Numbered from the stretch's first letter, positions 48,539 through 58,514 are shown. The stretch is 64,000 nt of DNA from JBJXHC01 sp046160825 (GCA_046160825.1 JBJXHC010000058.1:31580-95579); one strand, 5' to 3'. Notes: generated by a model not told the origin, from the letters alone. Made by a program: numbers and translations.

Positions 48539-49618
48539 TTGTCGGAACGTGATTCAGATTTAACCAGTATCAAACGCATTTTGCTTGTCCGCACCGACCG
48601 GCTCGGCGATGTTATCCTCACCCTTCCGATGTTGCCCGTTATCCGCAAGTGTTTCCCCAATGCATACTTGGCGATGCTTCTCCGTCGATATACGGGTGAG
48701 ATCATCGAAGGCAACCCGTACGTTGATGAATTGTTGTGGTACGATAACGGGACTGAACTTACCCCTTTCGATGATATGAGCCGGACCATTCGTTCCAAAC
48801 AATTCGATGCTGCGATTGTTGTCTATCCCACGCTCCGGCTCGCATGGCTGATGTTCAGGGCAGGGATTCCCCTGCGCGTTGGAACGGGTTACCGTTACTA
48901 TTCAATACTCTTCAATCGCAGAGTCTATGAACACCGCAAAGACGCGCAACGTCACGAATTGGAATACAACCTCAATCTCCTGAAAACATTTGACTGCGCC
49001 GCAACCGAAAAGCCCGAGTTCTTTATCGATATCAAGTCGTCAACACAGGCAAGGGTCGAATCCATTCTAACTGAAGCGGGCGTCAATCTGAGTCGTGAGA
49101 TTGTGATAATTCATCCGGGGAGTGGAGGCTCTGCGCGCGAATGGAGTCCGGAGAACTTTGGCAAACTTGCGGCAATGCTTGCGCGGGAACAACATGCCCA
49201 GGTCTTTGTTACTGGCACGGTAGCAGAATCTGCACAGATCGGCCGTGTTGTTGAAGCCTCCGGTGGTGCGGCGCGATCGCTTGCAGGCAAATTCTCGTTG
49301 AAGGAACTCGCAGCCCTCGCACGGATGGCACATTTGTTCATCGCAAATTCCACCGGGCCGATTCACCTTGCAGCGGCGGTTGGCGTACCGGTCATCGGAT
49401 TGTATCCGCAACACACGCCGATGAGCGCGAGGCGTTGGGGGCCGTACACAGACAAGAAGATTGTTTTCACTCCGGACAAGCCCATAACCTGCGCGGAATG
49501 TACGGGAACCAAAGGAGAACCGTGTGCGTGCATGGAGAGTATAACGGTGGAAGAGGTTCACAACGCGGCAATTGGACTTCTGAAGGACGGTCAACTTGCA
49601 GGGAAGGGACTCGATTGA
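48539..49618 (+). CDS. Glycosyltransferase family 9 (heptosyltransferase-like)
   Basis: The product is 359 residues from TTG 48539. GT9 marks: ILLVRTDRLGDVILTLPMLP at the N-terminus, IHPGSGGSAREWSPENFGKL, and the donor-site block NSTGPIHLAAAVGVPVIGLY. The family adds heptose or related sugars to lipopolysaccharide cores at the inner membrane. A Cys-rich segment near the end (CAECTGTKGEPCAC) is common in bacterial GT9s. Its stop overlaps the next start. Confidence 0.9.
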   Translation: MSERDSDLTSIKRILLVRTDRLGDVILTLPMLPVIRKCFPNAYLAMLLRRYTGEIIEGNPYVDELLWYDNGTELTPFDDMSRTIRSKQFDAAIVVYPTLRLAWLMFRAGIPLRVGTGYRYYSILFNRRVYEHRKDAQRHELEYNLNLLKTFDCAATEKPEFFIDIKSSTQARVESILTEAGVNLSREIVIIHPGSGGSAREWSPENFGKLAAMLAREQHAQVFVTGTVAESAQIGRVVEASGGAARSLAGKFSLKELAALARMAHLFIANSTGPIHLAAAVGVPVIGLYPQHTPMSARRWGPYTDKKIVFTPDKPITCAECTGTKGEPCACMESITVEEVHNAAIGLLKDGQLAGKGLD

Positions 49619-50601
49619 ATAAGAGCATGTTCAGGATTGGTCTGTTTGCACTGGTGATTGTGATTGTCGCGGGTGTTATTGATGCACAAACAAAGAAACC
49701 GCAGACCACGCAGAAGAAAAAGCCGACCGCCGCACAACGGGCAAAGTTGAAGGCCGACAGTATTGCTCTTGCCACAGTGCGCGCCGACTCGCTTCAGAAG
49801 GCGCTGCGCGTACAGGCGATCAAGGATTCCACCCGTGCATTCGCCGACTCTCTTGCACGAGAAGACTCTCTCAAGAGTACACAGCTCCGCAAGATTGACC
49901 ACAAGGCGTTTGGTGTGGGGGAAAAGCTTGTGTTCGATGTGAACTGGAAATTTGTGAACGCAGGCGAAGCGATCATGTGGGTGCCGAAGTACGATTCGAT
50001 AGCTGGTCGGAAATGCTATAAGGTCGAGTTCCAGGTGAACTCCAACGCGTTTATTTCCAGCTTCTATAAAGTGGAGGATAGGTACTACACGTTCATTGAT
50101 GTCGAGACGATTGCGCCCTGGCGATTCGAGCAACATATCCGGGAAGGAACATATCGTCGCGACTTCATTGCAGAGTTTGACCAGAGACGCCACGTTGCCA
50201 AAACCACGGAGGGGGAATATCCGATTGCTCCTTATGTACATGATATCATGTCGGCATTTTATTATGCGCGCACTCTGGACTATTCAAATCTCAAGATAGG
50301 TGAGGGGCCGTTGCTGCATAATTTCTATAAAGATAAGAGCCACGAGCTGCGAGTGAAATTTCTCGGTCGTCAGGAAATTGAAGTCCTTGCCGGAAAGTTC
50401 AAGACTGTTGTTGTGGAGCCGATGGTCCGGGAGGGTGGACTGTTCAAGAGCGAAGGCCGCATCGTTATCTGGTTGACCGACGATGAACGAAAGATTCCCG
50501 TGCGCGTCAATACCAAGGTGCTGATCGGTTCCATTGACGTCGAACTGCGCGAATACTCAGGCTTGATAGGACCGTTGGGAGCGAAAATTGAAGAAGACTA
50601 A
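49615..50601 (+). CDS. DUF3108-type periplasmic protein
   Basis: I start at TTG 49615, which overlaps the previous stop and has GGGAAGGGA upstream; ATG 49627 is the alternative. From the TTG the product is 328 residues: signal peptide ending GVIDAQ, a Lys/Ala/Asp-rich low-complexity stretch (about 25-85), then the DUF3108 fold: GVGEKLVFDVNWKFVNAGEA, then FYKVEDRYYTFIDVETIAPW and VLAGKFKTVVVEP. The function of the family is not known; it is an envelope protein. It overlaps the following gene by 14 bases. Confidence 0.82.
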   Translation: MNKSMFRIGLFALVIVIVAGVIDAQTKKPQTTQKKKPTAAQRAKLKADSIALATVRADSLQKALRVQAIKDSTRAFADSLAREDSLKSTQLRKIDHKAFGVGEKLVFDVNWKFVNAGEAIMWVPKYDSIAGRKCYKVEFQVNSNAFISSFYKVEDRYYTFIDVETIAPWRFEQHIREGTYRRDFIAEFDQRRHVAKTTEGEYPIAPYVHDIMSAFYYARTLDYSNLKIGEGPLLHNFYKDKSHELRVKFLGRQEIEVLAGKFKTVVVEPMVREGGLFKSEGRIVIWLTDDERKIPVRVNTKVLIGSIDVELREYSGLIGPLGAKIEED

Positions 50602-51550
50602 GCAGACACCGGGTATGAAACGGGCCGATCTTTCAAAGATCAAGACGATCTCCATCAAAAGCCGGAAGAGCAAAGTCACGCTTAAGGAATTTGCCCGACC
50701 TTTCAATGGCGGGTCATTCGAGAAGTTTGCAGGGAGTCTGCCGGATATTCTTGTTGCAAAAGATCTCCGCCAACTGGTGGATGACATTGTCCGTTCCCGT
50801 CAAAAGAACAAGCCGGTCATCCTGATGATGGGGGCACACGTTATCAAAGTCGGGCTTTCTCCCGTGCTTATCGACCTCATCAATCACAATGTCATAACGG
50901 CTGTTGCAATGAACAGTGCCGCGGCCATCCACGATGTTGAGACAGCCATGTGGGGACAGACTTCGGAAGACGTTGCAGCGAACATGCTCGACGGACGATT
51001 CGGGATGGCGCGTGAAACAGCGGTACTGATCAACGGGACTCTGAAGAACGCGTTTCATGCGGGCGACATGGGCTATGGCCAGGCGCTCGGTCGCAGGTTA
51101 CTGGAATTGAAAGCGCCCCACCGCGATGTGAGTCTTCTTGCCGCATGCGCAGCGTCCGGAATTCCCCTCACCGTTCATGCAGCCATCGGCACGGATACGA
51201 TCCATCAACAGCCCAGCATGGATGGCGCCGCGACAGGTGAAATGACGTTCCGGGATTTTAAATCCCTCGCTGAAACATGCAAAGGACTGGTTGGAGGAGG
51301 CGTCGTGCTCAACGTCGGCTCTGCCGTGATCATGCCGGAGGTGTTCTTGAAAGCGCTCACTGTTGCCCGCAACCTCGGAGCGAAAGCAAAGGGCTTTACG
51401 ACAGCGGTGTTCGACATGAACAATCACTATCGTCCCACTATGAATGTTCGCCTCCGTCCCACACAAGATGGCGGCACTGGATTTTATTTTACCGGTCACC
51501 ACGAGATTATGATTCCGTTGCTCGCAGCAATGGTGAAGATAAAGCACTAG
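50588..51550 (+). CDS. Deoxyhypusine-synthase-like protein
   Basis: The product is 320 residues from TTG 50588, which has GGGAG at a good distance; ATG 50615 is the alternative. KPVILMMGAHVIKVGLSPVL, then LINHNVITAVAMNSAAAIHD and GGGVVLNVGSAVIMPEVFLK follow the NAD-binding core of the deoxyhypusine synthase family. Eukaryotic and archaeal enzymes modify eIF5A, which bacteria lack; bacterial relatives often act as homospermidine synthases or have unknown roles. I do not see the conserved C-terminal lysine region clearly, so catalysis is uncertain. Translationally coupled to the gene upstream. Confidence 0.72.
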   Translation: MKKTKQTPGMKRADLSKIKTISIKSRKSKVTLKEFARPFNGGSFEKFAGSLPDILVAKDLRQLVDDIVRSRQKNKPVILMMGAHVIKVGLSPVLIDLINHNVITAVAMNSAAAIHDVETAMWGQTSEDVAANMLDGRFGMARETAVLINGTLKNAFHAGDMGYGQALGRRLLELKAPHRDVSLLAACAASGIPLTVHAAIGTDTIHQQPSMDGAATGEMTFRDFKSLAETCKGLVGGGVVLNVGSAVIMPEVFLKALTVARNLGAKAKGFTTAVFDMNNHYRPTMNVRLRPTQDGGTGFYFTGHHEIMIPLLAAMVKIKH

Positions 51551-51579
51551 TTCCTTTCCTCCATCACACATTCGCATCC

Positions 51580-52518
51580 ATGAATCCAGAACAGCTTCCT
51601 CCCGAACCACAACTGCCTGTCCAGGATCAGAAACAGCTTCCGATTCTCCAGCGACTTGATCCCATTCCGTTTGCGATTCTTGCGCTTGGCGTCGTCTTTG
51701 TGTTGTACCAACTCGTCGGGGGCGGAATAACACTGCTGTTGTTTAAGGGACAGATCACCGAGGAAAATGTGCAGGTGGTGCGCTGGGCGACGCTGATCGG
51801 GCAGATTGTTTTTATTCTTCTCCCGACTATTGTTCTCGTCCGCTTGCGGTATCCGGGCCAACATGGTTTCTTCCGCATAAAGGTCCCCGACTACCGCGAG
51901 GTGATTCTGACCGTGATCGGCGTGTTCGCTCTACAGCAAGTGTTGCAGGGATACCTGATCGTTCAAGATGCTATTCCGTTGCCACAGAGACTCGAAGAGT
52001 TGATCGACACATTCAAAGGGATTCTCGAACAGATGTACCGGTTGCTGATTACAGCCCATTCCATCGAGGAATTCATTTTTGTTGTCATTGTTGTCGCTCT
52101 TACTCCGGCAATTTGCGAGGAGCTGTTCTTTCGAGGGTTGATTCAGCGGACGTTTGAAGAACAAGCAAAGCCGTTCAAGGCTGCGATCATCACAGGTATT
52201 ATCTTTGCGGCGTATCACGTCAACCCATTCTCCTTTGTCGCTCTGGTCGCCCTGGGGGCCTACTTTGGCTTCATTGTCTATCGTTCCCGGAACCTTACCG
52301 TCGCCATTTCCGCTCATTTCTTCAATAACTTCATTGCCTGTGCCGCATTGTACATGCAGTTGGATGACGATTTTGTTGCCGTGGCCCCAATGGCCCAACC
52401 GACGCCGGTTCTTCTGATTGCCAACTTTCTGGTATTCGGACTGGTATTTCTTGCGGCGACTTACTATTTTGTACGTGTTACGGTGCCTACCACGGAGGTT
52501 GACGGAAGAGGAGGTTGA
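51580..52518 (+). CDS. CPBP-family intramembrane metalloprotease
   Basis: The product is 312 residues from ATG 51580; the longer frame overlaps the previous gene and is not coding. Seven or eight membrane segments. ABI/CAAX-protease motifs: EELFFRGLIQ (motif 1, EExxxR), FAAYHVNPFSF (FxxxH) and ISAHFFNNF (HxxxN). These proteases cut in the membrane plane; in bacteria the substrates are mostly unknown, with roles in peptide processing or immunity. Followed at one base by the zinc-ribbon gene. Confidence 0.9.
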   Translation: MNPEQLPPEPQLPVQDQKQLPILQRLDPIPFAILALGVVFVLYQLVGGGITLLLFKGQITEENVQVVRWATLIGQIVFILLPTIVLVRLRYPGQHGFFRIKVPDYREVILTVIGVFALQQVLQGYLIVQDAIPLPQRLEELIDTFKGILEQMYRLLITAHSIEEFIFVVIVVALTPAICEELFFRGLIQRTFEEQAKPFKAAIITGIIFAAYHVNPFSFVALVALGAYFGFIVYRSRNLTVAISAHFFNNFIACAALYMQLDDDFVAVAPMAQPTPVLLIANFLVFGLVFLAATYYFVRVTVPTTEVDGRGG

Positions 52519-52519
52519 C

Positions 52520-53089
52520 ATGCCCTATTGCACGAAATGTGGCTACGAGTACCTCAAGGACATTACACGTTGCCCCGATTGTGAGGAAGCCCTGAAACCG
52601 GGGGAGCGTGTGTTCTGTGCTTCCTGTGGAGAAGACGTCGGTGAGGAAGCAGCGTTTTGTCAGCATTGCGGCGTGTTATCGGAATGGGTGGATATGGATG
52701 AGAGGCCGATACTCTGCGACCTTCATCGCGAGACGGAGGCTGTTGGATGTTGTGTGATCTGCCGGAAGTCGCTGTGCGTAGAGTGTGCTATTACGAAGGC
52801 CGGACGTCTCTATTGTGTTTCAGATCAGAATGTGAAATCCGCCTTCAACTGGGTTGTCGCCTGCACCACCGGAACGATGTACGAAGCCGAGATGATTAAA
52901 GCGAATCTCGAAGGTGCAGGAATTGCGACCATGGTGCTTTCACAAAACGACAGTACATATGTAACGACACTCGGCGACCTCTCGGTAACAGAAGTGATGG
53001 TCCCGGGTGAGCATCTGGATGAAGCAAAGCGCTTTCTCCGTGCCGTTGAGGCTGAGGCGAGCGAAGCGGAGAACTCTCCCCCTAAATAA
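52520..53089 (+). CDS. Zinc-ribbon / DUF2007 protein
   Basis: The product is 189 residues from ATG 52520 (GGAGG upstream, one base after the previous stop). Two zinc ribbons (YCTKCGYEYLKDITRCPDCE; FCASCGEDVGEEAAFCQHCG), then a B-box-like zinc finger (CDLHRETEAVGCCVICRKSL, then CVECAITKAGRLYC), then a DUF2007 module at about 110-185 (EAEMIKANLEGAGIATMVLS). DUF2007 is a putative signal-transducing domain; the zinc modules suggest protein contacts. The role is not known. Confidence 0.82.
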   Translation: MPYCTKCGYEYLKDITRCPDCEEALKPGERVFCASCGEDVGEEAAFCQHCGVLSEWVDMDERPILCDLHRETEAVGCCVICRKSLCVECAITKAGRLYCVSDQNVKSAFNWVVACTTGTMYEAEMIKANLEGAGIATMVLSQNDSTYVTTLGDLSVTEVMVPGEHLDEAKRFLRAVEAEASEAENSPPK

Positions 53090-53103
53090 TTCAAGACGTT
53101 CCA

Positions 53104-54024
53104 TTGTCGAATCTCACAATCCGCGTTCTCGTTGCACTTGTCGGCATCCCGATTATCCTCCTGCTCACCATGGCGGGAGGTTTTTATTTCTTTGTGTTCG
53201 TCGTACTTGTGTCGAGTCTGGCCCTGCATGAGTACTATCGCCTTGCAATCAAGCGTGGCGCTCTGCCGCAGGTTGGGTTGGGATTGTTCTTTGGGATATG
53301 CGTGAATGCAGCATTCGTCCACCATCGTTTGCAGGTGATGTTTCCGGAGTTCCTCCTGCCATCAATGGCGGAGTGTGTACTGATTCTCTTTCTCCTCTTC
53401 GTGCCGGCGATATTGGTGAATGAACTGTTCAGGAACAAAGGCACCCCGACGCTCAATGTTGCAACAACGCTGTCCGGTGTGCTCTATGTGTCACTCTTTA
53501 TGGGATCACTGGTCGGGTTGCGCGAATTGTTTATTCCGCAGGTCTTCCCGGTAGACCTGCATTTTGGTGTATCCGGAATTCCTGTTCCGCCTGAAATAAT
53601 ACAGACGATAGATGATTGGGGGGGATACACCATCATCACAATCTTTGCGGCGATCTGGCTGTGTGACTCTGCAGCATACTTTGCCGGCACGCGGTGGGGA
53701 AAACACAAGCTCTTCCCGCGAGTGAGTCCGAACAAATCATGGGAAGGCGCTGTGGCGGGATTCATCTTTGCAATTGTCACCTTCGTCGTTGCGCGGCAGG
53801 TGGTTCTTCCTTATATGGATTTTTCCACGGCGATTGTTTGTGGAATGATCGTGGGCATCTTCGGACAGGCTGGAGATTTGGTTGAATCATTAATTAAGCG
53901 CGATACGGGCGTGAAGGATTCATCGAGTCTCATTCCCGGACATGGCGGCGTGCTGGACAGGTTCGACAGCCTGATGTTTGTGTCGCCGTTACTGTTCTTT
54001 TATTTTGATTTTGTGGTGTTCTGA
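53104..54024 (+). CDS. cdsA: Phosphatidate cytidylyltransferase
   Basis: Makes CDP-diacylglycerol from phosphatidate and CTP in the inner membrane, the branch point of phospholipid synthesis. The product is 306 residues from TTG 53104. About eight membrane segments and the CdsA signature at the C-terminal end: SLIKRDTGVKDSSSLIPGHG followed by GVLDRFDS; also RWGKHKLFPRVSPNKSWEGA. Normal length. Two bases separate it from rimO. Confidence 0.95.
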   Translation: MSNLTIRVLVALVGIPIILLLTMAGGFYFFVFVVLVSSLALHEYYRLAIKRGALPQVGLGLFFGICVNAAFVHHRLQVMFPEFLLPSMAECVLILFLLFVPAILVNELFRNKGTPTLNVATTLSGVLYVSLFMGSLVGLRELFIPQVFPVDLHFGVSGIPVPPEIIQTIDDWGGYTIITIFAAIWLCDSAAYFAGTRWGKHKLFPRVSPNKSWEGAVAGFIFAIVTFVVARQVVLPYMDFSTAIVCGMIVGIFGQAGDLVESLIKRDTGVKDSSSLIPGHGGVLDRFDSLMFVSPLLFFYFDFVVF

Positions 54025-54026
54025 CA

Positions 54027-55367
54027 ATGAGGAATGCAGTGAAGGATTTGACGAAGCAAAGGGTCCACGTTATCACGATGGGTTGCGCGAAGAATGTGGT
54101 GGATTCGGAGAAACTGATGGCGCAACTGAAACTCAGCAATATTGAGCTTTCGGCAACCATCGAAGATGCGGATATCGCCGTGATCAACACATGCGGGTTC
54201 ATCGCCGCCGCAAAGCAGGAATCCATCGACGTCATCATCGAAAACGTGAAGCGGAAGTCCCGCGGCAAGCTCAAGAAAGTCTACGCCATGGGCTGTCTGA
54301 CCGAGCGATACCGGGAAGACCTCATCAAGGAAATTCCGGAGGTGGATGCATTCTTCGGCTCCAACCAGATGAAGGACGTGGTGCAGGAACTTGGGGGCGA
54401 CTACAAGTATGAACTTCTCGGCGAACGTACACTGACGACGCCAAGCCATTTTGCCTACCTCAAGATATCGGAAGGATGCGACAATCCCTGCTCGTTTTGT
54501 GCAATTCCCATTATGCGCGGACTGCACGTCAGCAAAACGGTGGAAGATCTGGTGTCCGAGGCACAACTTCTTGCCTCTCGCGGCGTAAAGGAGTTGGTGG
54601 TGATTGGACAGGACACGACGTACTATGGACTGGACATCTACCAGCAGCGAAGGTTGCCTGAATTGCTCGAACGGCTCGCCGACATCAATGGCATAGAATG
54701 GGTACGGTTAATGTATGCGTATCCGGCAAAGTTCCCGAAAGAAATACTGAAGGTCATCGCCCGCCACCCAAACATTTGCAAATACATGGACATGCCGATC
54801 CAGCACGTTGCGGACGAAGTGCTCAAATCCATGAGACGGGGAATATCGAAACGGGGATTGAAGGAGTTGCTGGCCGAGATTCGAGAGCAAGTTCCGGACA
54901 TCACTTTGCGCACGACGATTATTGTGGGATATCCGGCCGAGGGAGAACGCGAGTTTGATGAACTGCTGGAGTTCGTGACGGAGGAAAAGTTTGACAGGCT
55001 CGGCGTTTTCACCTACTCACAGGAAGATGGAACGACGGCCTTTCCGCTCGCCGATCCAATTCCTGAAGTGGAAAAGGAACATCGCAAGGCAGCAATCATG
55101 GAAGCACAACGCGAGATCTCCGAAGAGAAAAATGCAGGACTCATCGGTTCGGTGCAGAGAGTCCTCGTTGAGAGAAAGGAGGGCGATCAGTATGTCGGGA
55201 GAACAGCGGCTGATGCCCCCGAGATCGACAATGAAGTATACATCTCAGGCAGCACGGAATTGCAGACAGGGAGTTTCCACGAAGTGGAAGTCGTCAATGC
55301 ATCCGAGTATGATCTGTACGGTCGGTTGCAACATGAACGAAGTGAACCCACCACTATTGCTGTCTAG
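54027..55367 (+). CDS. rimO: Ribosomal protein S12 methylthiotransferase
   Basis: A 446-residue radical SAM enzyme that methylthiolates Asp of ribosomal protein S12. N-terminal UPF0004 domain with three cysteines of an FeS cluster (MGCAKN, NTCGF, MGCLTERY), radical-SAM triad in SEGCDNPCSFCAIPIMRG, and TRAM domain at the end. VDAFFGSNQMKDV and DTTYYGLDIY favour RimO over MiaB. Confidence 0.95.
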   Translation: MRNAVKDLTKQRVHVITMGCAKNVVDSEKLMAQLKLSNIELSATIEDADIAVINTCGFIAAAKQESIDVIIENVKRKSRGKLKKVYAMGCLTERYREDLIKEIPEVDAFFGSNQMKDVVQELGGDYKYELLGERTLTTPSHFAYLKISEGCDNPCSFCAIPIMRGLHVSKTVEDLVSEAQLLASRGVKELVVIGQDTTYYGLDIYQQRRLPELLERLADINGIEWVRLMYAYPAKFPKEILKVIARHPNICKYMDMPIQHVADEVLKSMRRGISKRGLKELLAEIREQVPDITLRTTIIVGYPAEGEREFDELLEFVTEEKFDRLGVFTYSQEDGTTAFPLADPIPEVEKEHRKAAIMEAQREISEEKNAGLIGSVQRVLVERKEGDQYVGRTAADAPEIDNEVYISGSTELQTGSFHEVEVVNASEYDLYGRLQHERSEPTTIAV

Positions 55368-55400
55368 AAATCGGCGGCAAGATTTTTCCCAGGAGGTGCT

Positions 55401-56705
55401 ATGAAGAAGTGGTTTGTTCTCGCGTGTGCCGTTGCATTGTCATGGAATACTCTTCCGGCGCAGGTCGAGGCGGCGGCGGATATTCCTGTCCCTGAGGAAG
55501 ACGTTGCGTATGATTTGGATGCGATAAGTTTTGCGGTACCCGGTTCCTCCCAAAGTCGTTTGGATGTGTTCGTTCAGGTCAGCTACGAAAATCTCGCGTT
55601 TGTCCTGAAGGACGATCAGTACACCGCTTCATACGAAATGACAATCGCCGTTCATGACTCCACTCAACGTCTTGTCAGTGAGAAGCTCTGGACGGAAAAT
55701 GTGAAGGCGACGTCCTTCGATGAATCTGTGTCACCTCAAGCGCATAGCCTCAGCCAGCGTTCCTTCGAACTTGCCCCCGGCAAATATTATATCAATACTA
55801 TTCTGCGGGACAATGAGACAAAGATTGCAAAACGACTTGTCCGTGAGATTCGCGTCCCGGAATTTGCCCATCAGCAGTTTGCCTTGAGTGATATCATGCT
55901 GGTCCGCAAGATCACAACCTCCGGCGAACGCAGGTCGATTGTACCCAGTGTGTCTCCCAATGTTGGCAATCTGACGGATGGATTTTATCTCTTTTTTGAA
56001 GCGTACAACGAAATCAAGGAAGATTCCATCAAATTCAGGTCGGTGGTTCTTGATGAGAAAAAGGAAGTGAAACTGACCGTGGATACAGTTCAATGGATTG
56101 CCATGGGACGCAATCAGGTCTTTGTCAAGATGGACAACAGCCAGCTTCCCATTGGCGATTATACGGTGTTCGTGCAACCGTTTCTTGTGAAGGGCGACTC
56201 GCTCGTAACGTCTACCTCTCTTGCAACAACAAGCCGGGCATTTGTCATCCGGTGGCGCGGTCTTCCCAGGGGTGTGAACAGCCTTGATGTCGCCGTTGAG
56301 CAGCTCTCATATATTGCCAAGGAGAAGGAACTCGACCATATCAAGGAAGCAAAAACGCCCGAGGAGAAACAGCGGCGGTTCATTGAATTCTGGAAGACAA
56401 AAGATACCAACCCCAATACCACGCGTAATGAAAAGATGGAAGAACATTACGCGAGGGTGGAGTATGCCAATAAGCAATTCAAGCATTACGTCGACGGTTG
56501 GCGCACCGATATGGGCATGGTCTACATCATGTTCGGGTCACCCAATAATGTGGATCGTCACCCCTTCGATATTGATTCGAAGCCGTACGAAGTCTGGTCA
56601 TACTATGACATCAACCACCAGTTTATTTTTATTGACGAGACAGGGTTCGGGGACTACCGTCTCACCACGCCGATCTGGGATATCTGGCAACGCCGGGGGA
56701 ATTGA
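55401..56705 (+). CDS. GWxTD-domain protein
   Basis: The product is 434 residues with signal peptide (MKKWFVLACAVALSWNTLPA); AGGAGG precedes the ATG. The C-terminal 110 residues are the GWxTD domain (HYVDGWRTDMGMVYIMFGSP, then KPYEVWSYYDINHQFIF). The first 300 residues are beta-rich and unassigned. GWxTD proteins are exported and occur in Bacteroidota and Acidobacteriota; function unknown. It precedes a BamA/TamA-like gene by 48 bases. Confidence 0.85.
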   Translation: MKKWFVLACAVALSWNTLPAQVEAAADIPVPEEDVAYDLDAISFAVPGSSQSRLDVFVQVSYENLAFVLKDDQYTASYEMTIAVHDSTQRLVSEKLWTENVKATSFDESVSPQAHSLSQRSFELAPGKYYINTILRDNETKIAKRLVREIRVPEFAHQQFALSDIMLVRKITTSGERRSIVPSVSPNVGNLTDGFYLFFEAYNEIKEDSIKFRSVVLDEKKEVKLTVDTVQWIAMGRNQVFVKMDNSQLPIGDYTVFVQPFLVKGDSLVTSTSLATTSRAFVIRWRGLPRGVNSLDVAVEQLSYIAKEKELDHIKEAKTPEEKQRRFIEFWKTKDTNPNTTRNEKMEEHYARVEYANKQFKHYVDGWRTDMGMVYIMFGSPNNVDRHPFDIDSKPYEVWSYYDINHQFIFIDETGFGDYRLTTPIWDIWQRRGN

Positions 56706-56753
56706 TCTTCAACTGTTGTTGAACTTTCCGCTCTGAATGGCTATACTTACGCC

Positions 56754-58514
56754 ATGGTTCACTCTGTTTGCACATTCCTTCTTCTGGTTCCGTGGTTGTT
56801 TGCCACCGCCCTTGCCGCCGCGTCTCCTGTTGTCAATGCCATTACAGTTTCCGGCAACTCGCTCTTCACCACACGCGAGATCCTCTCCTTGCTTTCATCG
56901 AAACCGGGGCTTCAGTTTTCACATCAACTCCTTTCCAATGATCTCCAAACAGTGATGACAACCTACGAGCAACGCGGGTACTATGATACTCGTATCAGCA
57001 TTTCACGGGTGGACATCTCCGCGGATAGCGGCGCCGTTGATATTGAGCTTGTTGTACAGGAGGGGAAACAGGGCTTGCTCGGCGAAGTTGTTGTCGCGGG
57101 CAATCGGGTGTTAACACGAGAAGAAATCCTTGGTGCGTTTGAAACCCGACCTGGTGCGGTGCTGGATCAAGCGACACTTGAGCAGGACATCGATCTCCTC
57201 CTTGGCAGGTATGAGTCGCTCGGTTACCCGTTTGCAGAATGCCGTGTCGAAGATATCGTGAGACGGGATACCGATGAGGAAATTCTTCTGGATATCCATT
57301 TGCGAATCGATGAGCACGAGAAAATGCACATTGACGAAGTGCGGGTCGAGGGAAATAAGGAGACGGCCGCCTCGGTGATTGTCCGGGAGACACGCCTTGC
57401 ATCGGGTGAGGTGTTCGATCCGGAGAAAATACAAGCCATCAGGCCGCGGCTGCGGAGGTTGAATATTTTTTCCGACGTTTCCGATCCGGAATTATATCTC
57501 CGCGATAAAAAAGGTGGATTGTTGATCAAGGTGCAGGAAGGTAACACCAATACGTTCGATGGTGTGGTAGGCTACCAGCCGGGAATCTCACCCGGTGAAC
57601 CGGGGTTCCTGACAGGCGTTGCATCCGTGTCGATGAGAAACCTCTTTGGTACGGGCCGCAAACTCAGTTTCCGGTGGCAGCGTGAAGACAGGTTTTCACA
57701 GGAGATCGGCATACGGTATCTTGAGCCGTGGGTTCTTGGTTTTCCTGCAAACCTCGGCGGTGGGTTCTTTCAGCGTAAAAAGGATACGACGTACGTTCGT
57801 CGAGTCTTCGATCTCAAGGGAGAACTGATGCTGACTGAGGACCTTTCCGTTGCAGCACTGTTCAGCACGGAAAGTGTCATTCCTTCGGATTCACTTTCTG
57901 CACGCGTGTTCAAGAGTTCCACCGTCACTGTGGGGGCAGAGCTTCAATACGATACACGGGATGATTTATACAGCCCGACTTCCGGGGCGCGGTATAGAGC
58001 AGACTATCAGTATGGCTCCAAGAGGATCAGCGATATCCCCCCATCGGCTGCACTGTACACACTCGGCAACTCGACCGTGCAGCGCTTCGGTGTTGATGCA
58101 GACTTCTTCTTCACAACATTTTCAAGACAAGTGGTTGCCGTCGGGTTACGTGGGCGGGAGCTGCGTAGCGGCCAGCTCGAAGAGAGCGAAATGTTCCGGT
58201 TCGGTGGCATGCGGACACTACGCGGCTATCGTGAAAACCAGTTCATCGGATCCCGTGTAGTATGGACGAACACAGAATACAGGTTGATTCTTGCGCGCCG
58301 CTCGTTTCTCTATGGTTTCATCGACACCGGCTATTATTTTCGACCAGCGGATGATCTGCTCGGTATTCCCGCATCGGATGAATTCAAGTACGGGTACGGT
58401 CTCGGTATCCAATTGGAAACAGGCCTGGGCTTGATGGGCGTGAGCTTTGCGCTTGGGGAAGGGGATTCGTTCAGTACCGGCAAGGTACACTTCGGAGTGA
58501 TCAATGAATTCTGA
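56754..58514 (+). CDS. BamA/TamA-family outer-membrane protein
   Basis: A 586-residue protein with signal peptide, three POTRA-like domains (starting VVNAITVSGNSLFTTREILS, LGEVVVAGNRVLTREEILGA and MHIDEVRVEGNKETAASVIV) and a C-terminal 16-strand-type barrel. FGGMRTLRGYRENQFIGS matches the conserved loop-6 RGY/F motif. It is shorter than BamA (about 800) and near the size of TamA. Likely role: insertion of outer-membrane or autotransporter-like proteins. Overlaps rnhB by 11 bases. Confidence 0.88.
   Translation: MVHSVCTFLLLVPWLFATALAAASPVVNAITVSGNSLFTTREILSLLSSKPGLQFSHQLLSNDLQTVMTTYEQRGYYDTRISISRVDISADSGAVDIELVVQEGKQGLLGEVVVAGNRVLTREEILGAFETRPGAVLDQATLEQDIDLLLGRYESLGYPFAECRVEDIVRRDTDEEILLDIHLRIDEHEKMHIDEVRVEGNKETAASVIVRETRLASGEVFDPEKIQAIRPRLRRLNIFSDVSDPELYLRDKKGGLLIKVQEGNTNTFDGVVGYQPGISPGEPGFLTGVASVSMRNLFGTGRKLSFRWQREDRFSQEIGIRYLEPWVLGFPANLGGGFFQRKKDTTYVRRVFDLKGELMLTEDLSVAALFSTESVIPSDSLSARVFKSSTVTVGAELQYDTRDDLYSPTSGARYRADYQYGSKRISDIPPSAALYTLGNSTVQRFGVDADFFFTTFSRQVVAVGLRGRELRSGQLEESEMFRFGGMRTLRGYRENQFIGSRVVWTNTEYRLILARRSFLYGFIDTGYYFRPADDLLGIPASDEFKYGYGLGIQLETGLGLMGVSFALGEGDSFSTGKVHFGVINEF

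Noticed and set aside
51277..51579. Longer N-terminus for the CPBP protease
   Set aside because: It would overlap the deoxyhypusine-synthase-like gene by more than 270 bases; the sequence is not protein-like.
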